Made by a program: the position numbers and the translations under genes
NCBI GenBank assembly: GCA_020249025.1
Contig: JADCGM010000299.1
Span: 1-17,499 of the forward strand
Source: Alphaproteobacteria bacterium
Lineage (GTDB): Bacteria; Pseudomonadota; Alphaproteobacteria; Sphingomonadales; Sphingomonadaceae
Length of the DNA: 17,499 nucleotides
Direction: 5' to 3'
Part shown: positions 5,937 to 12,871 of the stretch, piece after piece
How the letters are laid out: each line of letters starts with the position of its first letter
Numbering within the stretch: the first letter of the stretch is position 1
The notes under the pieces: generated by a model
What the model was told of the DNA's origin: nothing
Seen by the model: the letters and a program-made list of their open reading frames with translations, nothing else
Database searches by the model: none

Positions 5937-7019
5937 ATGACCGTCCGTTACGGCCTTGTCGGCACGGGCATGATGGGTGTGGAGCACATCCGCAACCTGC
6001 TGATCACGCCGGGCGCGGAGATCGTCGCGCTCGCCGATCCTGTCGAAACCTCGCTGGGCTGGGCCAAGGATGCGCTGGGCGACAAGGCCGCGGGCGTCCG
6101 CACCTTCGCCACCGCCGCCGAGCTGGCCGCCGCCGGCGGCATCGACGCCGTTGTCGTCGCCTCGCCGAACTTCACGCACCGCGCCACGCTCGAGCCGCTA
6201 TTCGACGCCGGGCTCCACATTCTCTGCGAAAAGCCGCTGGCGACGACGATTCCCGATGCGCAGTGGATCGTCGAGCGCGCCGCCGCCACCCACAAGGTGT
6301 TCTGGACGGCGATGGAATATCGCTACATGCCGCCGGCCGCCGAGTTCATCGCGCAGGTCGCGGGCGGGCGCGTCGGCGCGCTGAAGATGCTCACGATCCG
6401 CGAGCACCGCTTCCCCTTCCTCGTCAAGGTCGGCGACTGGAACCGCTTTTCCGCCAACACCGGCGGCACGATGGTCGAGAAGTGCTGCCACTTCTTCGAC
6501 CTCATGCGCCTCATCGCCGGCAGCGAGGCGGTGCGCGTCTATTGTTCGGGCGGGATGGACGTGAACCATCTCGACGAGGCCTATGACGGCAAGCGCCCGG
6601 ACATCATCGACAACAGCTACACGACGGTCGATTTCGCCAACGGCGTCCGCGCCATGCTCGATCTGTCGATGTTCGCCGACGGCGCCGAGAACCAGGAAGA
6701 GATCACCGCGGTCGGCGACAAGGCCCGCCTCGACTGCCTCATCCCCGAAGGCTCGCTCGTCTACAGCCCGCGCGTCGGCTTCATGAACCCGAAGAAGGTC
6801 GAGCGCACGCATGTCGCGGTCGACCAGCATGCGCTCGACGCCGGCAGCCACCACGGCGCGACCTATTACCAGCACCAGAAGTTCATCGCCGCGGTACGCG
6901 GCGAAAACCCGGTCGAGGTGACCGCGCGCGACGGCCTGATGGCGGTCGCGATCGGAGCCGCGGCCGAGATCAGCGCGCGCGAAAAGCGCGTCGTGAAGAT
7001 GTCCGAGCTCGGCCTGTGA
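5937..7019 (+). CDS. Gfo/Idh/MocA-family NAD(P)-dependent protein (360 aa), possible NAD-dependent glycosidase
   Basis: This protein has an N-terminal Rossmann domain with GTGMMG (9-14), an acidic residue in ALADP at the end of the second strand, and the family EKP motif (98-100, in CEKPLAT). A C-terminal alpha/beta substrate domain contains the catalytic-type stretch EKCCHFFDLM (181-190, His185 and Asp188) after GDWNRFSANTGG. Members oxidise or reduce sugars and inositols; some lineages (GH109, GH188) instead use bound NAD to hydrolyse glycosides by transient oxidation. The start at 5937 is preceded by GGGAGG. It is first in a row with the TonB receptor and divergent from LacI. In this setting an NAD-dependent glycosidase, possibly a sulfoquinovosidase, or a sugar dehydrogenase is most likely. 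The family is secure; the reaction is inferred. Confidence 0.9.
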   Translation: MTVRYGLVGTGMMGVEHIRNLLITPGAEIVALADPVETSLGWAKDALGDKAAGVRTFATAAELAAAGGIDAVVVASPNFTHRATLEPLFDAGLHILCEKPLATTIPDAQWIVERAAATHKVFWTAMEYRYMPPAAEFIAQVAGGRVGALKMLTIREHRFPFLVKVGDWNRFSANTGGTMVEKCCHFFDLMRLIAGSEAVRVYCSGGMDVNHLDEAYDGKRPDIIDNSYTTVDFANGVRAMLDLSMFADGAENQEEITAVGDKARLDCLIPEGSLVYSPRVGFMNPKKVERTHVAVDQHALDAGSHHGATYYQHQKFIAAVRGENPVEVTARDGLMAVAIGAAAEISAREKRVVKMSELGL

Positions 7020-7136
7020 GGCCGCATCGGGCCCGTAAGATAGAAGAGATTGCACGCGTAACAGGATTTGCCGTTCGACCGCGCCGGCCGATCCGAACCA
7101 CAAAGCGGCATCCCAATGCTGACCTGGGGGAATGAC

Positions 7137-9503
7137 ATGACCAAGGGTTTCAAGACCGCACTGCGCGCGAGCGCCGCCATTCTCGTCATCGGCCTGCCGA
7201 TGTCGGCGATGGCGCAGCAGACGGCTGCCGCCGAAGACGAGGCGCCGGCCGAGATCGTCGTCACCGCACAGAAGCGCGAGCAGCGCCTTCAGGACGTGCC
7301 GGTGGCGCTCACCGTCATCTCGGGTGACGCGCTCGCCAACCAGGGCGGCGTCAACATCGAGAACGCCCAGTACCTCGTTCCGTCGCTGAACTTCCGCAAG
7401 TCGGGCACGACGCTGAACCAGTTCCTGTTCCTGCGCGGCATCGGCACCGCGAACTTCTCGATCGCCGCCGAGCCGTCGGTGTCGGCGGTTCTCGACGGCG
7501 TCGTTCTGGCGAACGCCGGCGAGGCCTTCGGCGACCTCGTCGACGTCGAGCGCATCGAGGTCCTGCGCGGCCCGCAGGGCACGCTGTTCGGCAAGAACGC
7601 GTCGGCGGGCGTCATCAACATCGTCTCGAAGCGTCCGGGCGACGAGTTCGGCGGCTATGTCGAGGGCGGCTACTTCTTCGGCAACGGCAACGAGTATCGC
7701 CTCCGCGCCGCGGTCGACACGCCCTTCTCCGAGACGCTGCGCGGCCGCTTCACCGGCTTCGTGTCGAACTGGGACGGCAATATCCGCAACGTGACGCTCA
7801 ACCGCCGCGTCAACGGCTATGACCGCTACGGCATCCGCGGCCTCATCGAGGGCGATGCGACCGAGAACCTCAAGATCACCTTCATCGGTGACTACCGCAA
7901 GTCGAGCGACGACTGCTGCGCCGAGCTGATCGGCACCACGCCGACCAACATCACGACGCAGGCGCTGCCGACCCCGCGCGGCGACAAGACCCGCCAGGTC
8001 GCGCAGAACCTCGTCACCGCCACCGACGAGGAGAGCTACGGTCTCTCGCTCCAGGCGGAGTGGGACATCGGCGACGGCCTGTCGCTCACCTCGATCACCT
8101 CGCAGCGCTGGTGGAACAACACCGAGATCCGCGACGGCGACTGGCTGCCGCAGGCCTATGCCGGCTTCAACCAGCTGCATGACAACGGCCCGCAGAACTC
8201 GAAGACGTTCAGCCAGGAACTGCGCGTCGCGTCGCCGACCGGCGGCCTGATCGAATATGTCGTTGGCGCCTACTACTCGCGCTCGAACAACCGCCGCATC
8301 TTCACCCGCAACGACATCGTCTGCGGTCTGGCGGCGGGCGCGCCGACGACGACGCTGGTGCCGTGCGGCACCGCGCAGGCGACGGCCTCGACCTTCCCGT
8401 CGGGCACCGCCGACTTCGGGTCGATCTTCAAGAACACCGCCTCGTTCGCGCAGGCGACCCTCAACGCGACCGACGCCTTCCGCGTCATCGCGGGCCTGCG
8501 CTACACGACCGATCAGCTGTCGGTGGATCACATCCGCCGCACGCTGCTGGTCGGCCCGGGCATCGGCGCCTCGTTCGATGCCGGCGTGTTCAACAACGGC
8601 GCCTTCAACCCGGCGACCGGCGCGTTCATCGCGGGCGCTTCGAACGGCGTGCCGTTCCGCACCTCGACGACCGAGCGCGACCTGTCGGGCAAAGCGGGCA
8701 TCCAGTTCGACCTGACCGAGGACAACATGGCCTACGCGACCTATGCGCGTGGCTATAAGGGTCCGGCGTACAACGTGTTCTTCAACATGGCGTCGGTCCA
8801 CACCAACGTCATCAACGCCGAGACCGCCGACAGCTTCGAGGTCGGCCTGAAGAACACCTTCGCGGACGGCCGCGTCATCCTCAACGTCGCTGGCTTCTAT
8901 GCGAAGTACAAGAACTTCCAGGCGAACAACCCGGATCTGGTCAACGGCGTCGTCACGACCCGCCTGACCAACGCCGGCACCGTGTCGACCCGCGGCATCG
9001 AGATCGACTTCATCGCGAAGCCGATGCCGAACTGGAACATCTCGGGCGGCTATGCCTACACCGATGCCCAGGTCGATCAGTTCCGCTTGCCCCCGGGCGC
9101 GCCGGCGACGGCGCTGATCCCGTCGGGCACGCCGCTGACCTCGGCGCCGAAGTCGAAGTTCAGCCTGACCACCGACTACACGATCGAGACCGAGGGCTTC
9201 GCCAACATCGTTCTCGGCGCGTCGATCTCGGCGCAGAGCAGCCAGCTCTCGCAGCTGTCGGAAGTCGCCGCGGTCCGCACCGCGACGACGATCGGCGGCT
9301 ACTCGATCCTCGACGTGACGGCCTCGCTCGTCGATCCGAACGACGCCTGGAAGCTCAGCCTGCTCGTCCGCAACGTCGGCGACACGAGCTTCGCGGCGGC
9401 GATCCAGACCGGCGGTCCGGGCGGTTCGTACCGCTACATCATCCCGCGTGAGGCGGACCGCTATGCGGGCCTGACCTTCCGCTACAACTTCGGCGCCAAG
9501 TAA
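7137..9503 (+). CDS. TonB-dependent outer-membrane receptor (788 aa)
   Basis: This is an outer-membrane beta-barrel transporter powered by TonB-ExbBD. The signal peptide is residues 1-26 (basic MTKGFK, hydrophobic core, cleavage after AMA). A TonB box EIVVTAQ (39-45) is followed by the plug domain with DVPVALTVISG, FLRGIGTANFSIAAEPSV, and VERIEVLRGPQGTLFGKNASAGVINIVSKRPG. The barrel follows, with many alternating aromatic and polar strands, and ends GLTFRYNFGAK. Two cysteine pairs (DDCCAEL and the pair in VCGLAAG/VPCGTA) may form disulfides in extracellular loops. I start at the ATG at 7137, behind GGGGGA at 7126-7131, because the signal peptide begins there. The gene follows Gfo/Idh by 117 bases with no terminator seen, so cotranscription is likely. 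It probably imports the glycoside substrate of the locus; the identity of that substrate is inferred. Confidence 0.93.
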   Translation: MTKGFKTALRASAAILVIGLPMSAMAQQTAAAEDEAPAEIVVTAQKREQRLQDVPVALTVISGDALANQGGVNIENAQYLVPSLNFRKSGTTLNQFLFLRGIGTANFSIAAEPSVSAVLDGVVLANAGEAFGDLVDVERIEVLRGPQGTLFGKNASAGVINIVSKRPGDEFGGYVEGGYFFGNGNEYRLRAAVDTPFSETLRGRFTGFVSNWDGNIRNVTLNRRVNGYDRYGIRGLIEGDATENLKITFIGDYRKSSDDCCAELIGTTPTNITTQALPTPRGDKTRQVAQNLVTATDEESYGLSLQAEWDIGDGLSLTSITSQRWWNNTEIRDGDWLPQAYAGFNQLHDNGPQNSKTFSQELRVASPTGGLIEYVVGAYYSRSNNRRIFTRNDIVCGLAAGAPTTTLVPCGTAQATASTFPSGTADFGSIFKNTASFAQATLNATDAFRVIAGLRYTTDQLSVDHIRRTLLVGPGIGASFDAGVFNNGAFNPATGAFIAGASNGVPFRTSTTERDLSGKAGIQFDLTEDNMAYATYARGYKGPAYNVFFNMASVHTNVINAETADSFEVGLKNTFADGRVILNVAGFYAKYKNFQANNPDLVNGVVTTRLTNAGTVSTRGIEIDFIAKPMPNWNISGGYAYTDAQVDQFRLPPGAPATALIPSGTPLTSAPKSKFSLTTDYTIETEGFANIVLGASISAQSSQLSQLSEVAAVRTATTIGGYSILDVTASLVDPNDAWKLSLLVRNVGDTSFAAAIQTGGPGGSYRYIIPREADRYAGLTFRYNFGAK

Positions 9504-9523
9504 GCTCCGAAGCGGGCACAGGG

Positions 9524-9552
9524 CGGCGGCGGCGCATGACGCGCCGCCGCCG
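9524..9552 (+). terminator. Perfect 12-bp GC hairpin between receptor and yeiH-type gene
   Basis: Bases 9524-9535 (CGGCGGCGGCGC) pair perfectly with 9541-9552 around a five-base loop, ATGAC. No T-run follows, so it is not a standard intrinsic terminator. It could slow polymerase, protect the upstream mRNA 3' end, or lower expression of the downstream gene relative to the receptor. Confidence 0.5.
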
Positions 9553-9573
9553 TTCGTGCAAAGAACGCCAAGC

Positions 9574-10623
9574 ATGAGCGCAGCCGATCCCCGCCTTCCC
9601 GCGGCCGCCGATCTCTACGGCGACCTGCTCGAGACGCCGCCGTCCAAGCTCGGCTGGCGCGCGCATGTGCCCGGGCTGATCGTCACCGCGCTCGCCGCGC
9701 TCGCCGCGGCCTATCTCTCCGATCACTACGGCGCGCCGTTGATGCTGATGGGGCTGCTTGTCGGCCTCGCGCTCAACTTTCTCAGCGCCGACCCCAAGCT
9801 CGGCCCAGGCCTCGCCTTCGCCTCGCGCACGCTGCTGCGCGTCGGCATCGTGCTTGTCGGGCTCAAGATCACCCTCGGCCAGATCGTCGATCTTGGCCCC
9901 GAGGCGCTGCTCGCGCTCGCCATCATCGTCGCCGCCACCATCGCAGCGGGGGCGGGCCTGTCGCGGCTGCTCGGCTATGGCGGCGCGTTCGGAACGCTCG
10001 CCGGCGGCGCGGTCGCGATCTGCGGCGCGTCGGCCGCGCTCGCCGTCGCCGCCGTGCTCGGCGACCGCCGGATCGACCGCGCCCAGCTCGCCATCGTCCT
10101 TGTCGGCATCGCGACGATGTCGGCGTTCGCGATGTTCGCCTATCCGATCCTCGCGCATGCGGTGGGGCTCAGCGAACACCAGGCCGGCTTCTTCGTCGGC
10201 GCCTCGATTCACGACGTCGCGCAGGCGCTCGGCGCGGGCTATGCGATCGGACCTGATGCGGGCGAGACCGCGGCGATCACCAAGCTGACCCGCGTTGCCA
10301 TGCTCGCCCCCGCGCTCGCCATCATCGCGCTGTTCTTCAAGGCCGACGGCGAGGGCAAGGGCGCGGGCGTCGGCCTGCCCTGGTTCGTGATTGGCTTCTT
10401 CGCGATGGCCGCGCTCAACTCGACGGGCTGGGTGCCGGCCGCGGCGGGTGACTGGGCCGCCAAGGGCACGAGCGCGCTGCTGGTCTGCGCGGTGACGGCG
10501 ACCGGCATCCGCTCCCCGATGCAGGAGCTGCTGCGCCACGGGCCGAAGCCGCTGCTCGTGGTGGCGGGCGCGACCGTCGTCGCGCTGCTGCTGTCGCTGC
10601 TGGTGGCCGCGACGCTGATCTGA
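9574..10623 (+). CDS. YeiH-family putative sulfate/sulfite exporter (349 aa)
   Basis: This is an integral inner-membrane protein of the UPF0324/YeiH family, classed as putative sulfate exporters. About ten or eleven hydrophobic segments run from residue 35 to the C-terminus. Family-like blocks are visible: GLLVGLALNFL, ASRTLLRVGIVLVGLKITL, GGAVAICGASAALAVAAVLG, and GFFVGASIHDVAQALGAGYAIG. The length matches E. coli YeiH (349). I prefer the ATG at 9574 over the GTG at 9556; neither has a strong ribosome site. It lies 70 bases after the receptor on the same strand, separated by a GC hairpin, so it may be the last gene of the LacI-controlled operon. If the upstream monooxygenase releases sulfite, an exporter here makes sense. 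Transport by this family is poorly proven, so the role is tentative. Confidence 0.88.
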   Translation: MSAADPRLPAAADLYGDLLETPPSKLGWRAHVPGLIVTALAALAAAYLSDHYGAPLMLMGLLVGLALNFLSADPKLGPGLAFASRTLLRVGIVLVGLKITLGQIVDLGPEALLALAIIVAATIAAGAGLSRLLGYGGAFGTLAGGAVAICGASAALAVAAVLGDRRIDRAQLAIVLVGIATMSAFAMFAYPILAHAVGLSEHQAGFFVGASIHDVAQALGAGYAIGPDAGETAAITKLTRVAMLAPALAIIALFFKADGEGKGAGVGLPWFVIGFFAMAALNSTGWVPAAAGDWAAKGTSALLVCAVTATGIRSPMQELLRHGPKPLLVVAGATVVALLLSLLVAATLI

Positions 10624-10630
10624 CATGCGA

Positions 10631-10660
10631 AGGGCGGGCTGCGTCGCCGCTGCCCGCCCT
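10631..10660. terminator. Bidirectional hairpin terminator between convergent genes
   Basis: AGGGCGGGC (10631-10639) pairs perfectly with GCCCGCCCT (10652-10660) across a 12-base loop. It sits eight bases after the YeiH-family stop and 21 bases beyond the ahpD stop, the expected place for a shared terminator of convergent operons. There is no long T-run on either side. Confidence 0.7.
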
Positions 10661-10681
10661 CCAGACTGACGCAACTTAAGC

Positions 10682-11203
10682 TTAGCCGATCGCCTGCAGC
10701 GACTTGCCGATCGCGTGGACGACCGAGGCCAGACGCACCGAGGTCTGGATGGTCTGCGACGAGACGCCGTGATCGCGCAGCACCTTCTCGTGCGCGTCGA
10801 TGCACATGCCGCAGCCGTTGATCGCCGAGACGGCGAGGCTCATCAGCTCGAAATCCGCCTTCTCGATGCCGGGGGCGCCGATGACGTTCATGCGCAGCCG
10901 CGCCGGCAGCGTCCCGTACTCCTTGTTCGAGGCGAGGTGCACGAAGCGGTAGTAGATGTTGTTCATCGCCATGATCGCGGCGGCCGCCTTGGCGGCGTTC
11001 ATCGCGGCCTCGGACAGCTTGTCCTTGGCCTCGGCCTCTGCTGCGGCGATCAGCGGGCCATAGCCGACGGCATGGGCGCAGGCGACGAGCGTGCCGTACT
11101 TCTGCTGATCGGTCAGCCCCTGCTCCTGAAGCAGCGACGAGATGTTGAGCCGCAGGTCCTTGGCGTAATCCGGAAGCGTGCGGGCGAGATCGTTCACCGA
11201 CAT
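10682..11203 (-). CDS. ahpD: AhpD-type alkylhydroperoxidase / AhpC-reducing protein (173 aa)
   Basis: AhpD links lipoyl-dependent reductases to the peroxiredoxin AhpC and has weak peroxidase activity itself. The active-site layout matches Mycobacterium AhpD: Glu119, then Cys131 and Cys134 in CGMC, then His138. The histidine between the two cysteines in the mycobacterial enzyme is Met133 here. The protein is all-helical in look and 173 residues long, near the usual 175-177. The start at 11203 has AGGAG eight bases upstream. It follows ahpC by 79 bases, within which a hairpin may reduce read-through. The pairing with a two-cysteine-tail AhpC is typical of bacteria that recycle AhpC through AhpD rather than AhpF. 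It acts in the cytoplasm, probably under OxyR. Confidence 0.93.
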   Translation of the reverse strand: MSVNDLARTLPDYAKDLRLNISSLLQEQGLTDQQKYGTLVACAHAVGYGPLIAAAEAEAKDKLSEAAMNAAKAAAAIMAMNNIYYRFVHLASNKEYGTLPARLRMNVIGAPGIEKADFELMSLAVSAINGCGMCIDAHEKVLRDHGVSSQTIQTSVRLASVVHAIGKSLQAIG

Positions 11204-11230
11204 GAGTGGTCTCCTGATCTGGAAAGGGAA

Positions 11231-11257
11231 GGGGCCGGGCGTTTCCGCACCGGCCCC
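11231..11257 (-). terminator. Hairpin between ahpC and ahpD, likely partial terminator or processing stem
   Basis: On the minus strand GGGGCCGG (11250-11257) pairs with CCGGCCCC (11231-11238) around an 11-base loop, followed by the pyrimidine-rich TTCCCTTTCC. This lies inside the ahpC-ahpD gap and could attenuate read-through so that AhpC is made in excess of AhpD. Confidence 0.5.
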
Positions 11258-11282
11258 CCAAACGTACGACCGGGTGCGGCCC

Positions 11283-11825
11283 TTAGGCGGCCGGCTTCAG
11301 CGTCTCTTCGCCGCCCTGCCAGTTGCAGGGGCAGAGCTCGTCGGTCTGCAGCGCGTCGAGGATGCGCAGCGTCTCCTGCGGGTTGCGGCCGACGTTGAGG
11401 CCGTTCGCGGTGACGTGCTGGATGACGCCCTCCGGATCGATGATGAAGGTGACGCGCAGCGCGACGCCGGCCTCCGGGTGCAGGATGCCGAGCGCCTTCG
11501 CCAGCTCCTGCTTGTTGTCGGCGATCCACGGGAAGTCGGCCTTGGCCAGACGCTCGTCCGACTTGCGCCACGCGAAGTGGACGAAGTCGGTGTCGGTCGA
11601 GGCGCCGATCAGAACCGCGTCACGGTCGGCGAAATCCTGGGCGAGGTCGCCGTAGCCGATGATCTCGGTCGGGCACACGAAGGTGAAGTCCTTCGGCCAC
11701 CAGAACAGGACCTTCCACTTGCCGGCATAGTCCTTGTCGGTCAGCGTCTCGCCGTTCGGGAGGGCCGACACGCCCTGCTGAACCGCAACCTTGAACTCGG
11801 GAATCTTGTCGCCAACGGTGAGCAT
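11283..11825 (-). CDS. ahpC: AhpC-type peroxiredoxin (180 aa)
   Basis: This is a typical two-cysteine peroxiredoxin that reduces H2O2 and organic hydroperoxides in the cytoplasm. The peroxidatic centre reads PKDFTFVCPTE, matching PxxxTxxC with Pro44, Thr48 and Cys51; the active-site arginine is Arg124 (ALRVTF). The C-terminus has Cys165 and Cys167 in ELCPCNW, the two-cysteine tail seen in AhpC proteins that are reduced by AhpD. The length of 180 is normal. AGGAGA lies seven bases before the ATG. It is first in the ahpC-ahpD operon and divergent from oxyR, with a 107-base gap to the oxyR start used here; that gap carries a dyad of OxyR-like geometry, so peroxide induction through OxyR is expected. 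Confidence 0.95.
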   Translation of the reverse strand: MLTVGDKIPEFKVAVQQGVSALPNGETLTDKDYAGKWKVLFWWPKDFTFVCPTEIIGYGDLAQDFADRDAVLIGASTDTDFVHFAWRKSDERLAKADFPWIADNKQELAKALGILHPEAGVALRVTFIIDPEGVIQHVTANGLNVGRNPQETLRILDALQTDELCPCNWQGGEETLKPAA

Positions 11826-11895
11826 CGGAGCGTCTCCTGTAGAGGGGGTGTGAATCGGTAGCGGGCTTGTGCCCGACCGCCCCCGATAGAACCAA

Positions 11896-11925
11896 TTGAT
11901 TATTTCACCCCTGTTGATCGATAAT
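11896..11925 (+). promoter_or_regulatory. Candidate oxyR promoter giving a leaderless mRNA
   Basis: TTGATT (11896-11901) and GATAAT (11920-11925) are spaced by 18 bases. The predicted start point, about seven bases after the -10, falls at or next to the ATG at 11933. This fits the lack of a ribosome-binding site before oxyR. On the other strand, AT-rich boxes in the same stretch may serve ahpC, but I could not fix them. Confidence 0.45.
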
Positions 11926-11933
11926 GTCGATCA
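11915..11933. promoter_or_regulatory. Perfect dyad, candidate OxyR binding site
   Basis: TGATCGA and TCGATCA are separated by TAATG. Seen as ATCG-N7-CGAT it has the 4-7-4 spacing of an OxyR half-element (E. coli ATAG-N7-CTAT). It overlaps the candidate -10 and the start of oxyR, which suits autorepression plus control of divergent ahpC. The second half-element expected upstream is weak (ATTG-N7-CACC at 11895-11909). Confidence 0.5.
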
Positions 11934-12826
11934 TGTATCTCCCGACCATCAAGCAGCTCCAGTATCTGACCGCGCTCCACAAGCACGGCCATTTCGGGCG
12001 CGCTGCTGACGCCTGCTTCGTCACGCAGTCGACGCTGTCGTCCGGACTTCGCGAGCTCGAATCGCTACTCGATGCGGTTCTCGTCGAACGCACGCGGCGG
12101 GTGGTGCGGTTCACGCCGCTCGGCGAGGCGATCGTCGACAAGGCCTATCGCGTACTGCGCGAGGCGGAGGAACTGGCCGAGATGGCGGTCGCCGCGTCGA
12201 AGCCGCTGTCGGGCGAGCTGCGGCTCGGCGTCATTCCGACCATCGCGCCCTTCCTGCTGCCGCGGGTGCTGCCGAAGCTGCGCGACGCCTATCCCGATCT
12301 GAAGCTCTATCTGCGCGAGGAGCCGAGCGCGCCGGCCTGCGAGGCGCTGTCGCGCGGACAGCTCGACTGCGTGCTGCTGGCGCTGCCCTATCCGGCGGGC
12401 GACGTCGCCAAGGTGACGTTGTTCGAGGACGCCTTCTCGGTGGCCTTCCACGAAAGCGAGCCGCCCTCGGCCGCGGCGAAGATCGCGCCGGCGGCCATCG
12501 ACGAGGGCCGGCTGCTGCTGCTCGAGGACGGGCATTGCCTGAAGGAACATGCGCTCGCCGCCTGCGCCCGGCCCGAACTGCGCGCGGAGGCGAAGATTCT
12601 CGGGACTTCGCTCCACACGCTCGTCCAGATGGTCGACAACAAGCTCGGGGTGACGCTGCTGCCGCAGATGGCGGTCGACGCGGGCATCCTGCTCAACACC
12701 CATGTCGCCGCGCGCCCGCTCGACAGCGCCCACGCCTTCCGCGAGATCGCGCTCATCTGGCGCCCGAGCAGCCCCCGCGGGGAGGAATTCCGCCTGCTGG
12801 CGAAGGCACTGAAGGACGCGATGTAG
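11933..12826 (+). CDS. oxyR: Hydrogen-peroxide-sensing LysR-type regulator OxyR (297 aa)
   Basis: This is a LysR-type regulator that senses peroxide through a reversible disulfide. The N-terminal winged helix reads LPTIKQLQYLTALHKHGHFGRAADACFVTQSTLSSGLRELE (in two parts: LPTIKQLQYLTALHKHG and HFGRAADACFVTQSTLSS, then the recognition helix). The sensor loop reads LEDGHCLKEHALAACA, with Cys202 and Cys211 nine residues apart, as Cys199 and Cys208 in E. coli. I favour the ATG at 11933 because OxyR proteins normally begin M-x-LPT-x-KQL and the candidate promoter would start transcription there; ATG at 11924 would add three residues. Neither has a ribosome site. It is divergent from ahpC-ahpD, its expected target. 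At the 3' end it converges on the molybdopterin fusion gene, with 45 bases between stops and no clear hairpin. Confidence 0.93.
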   Translation: MYLPTIKQLQYLTALHKHGHFGRAADACFVTQSTLSSGLRELESLLDAVLVERTRRVVRFTPLGEAIVDKAYRVLREAEELAEMAVAASKPLSGELRLGVIPTIAPFLLPRVLPKLRDAYPDLKLYLREEPSAPACEALSRGQLDCVLLALPYPAGDVAKVTLFEDAFSVAFHESEPPSAAAKIAPAAIDEGRLLLLEDGHCLKEHALAACARPELRAEAKILGTSLHTLVQMVDNKLGVTLLPQMAVDAGILLNTHVAARPLDSAHAFREIALIWRPSSPRGEEFRLLAKALKDAM

Positions 12827-12871
12827 GGGGCGGGAGACCGGGGCGGGCCGCGACGCCGGAGGATCGCCCTG

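Noticed and set aside
7050..7063. TTGCACGCGTAACA as a third LacI operator before the TonB receptor
   Set aside because: Only the central ACGCGT is symmetric, and it does not match the two good sites.
6198..9575. 1125-codon open frame on the minus strand, opposite the Gfo/Idh and TonB receptor genes
   Set aside because: It is a codon-bias shadow of two well-recognised genes in GC-rich DNA. The translation is Arg/Ala/Asp-rich with no domain character.
9439..10674. 411-codon minus-strand frame opposite the YeiH-type gene
   Set aside because: Arg/Gln/Glu-rich shadow that crosses the GC hairpin at 9524-9552; no family features.
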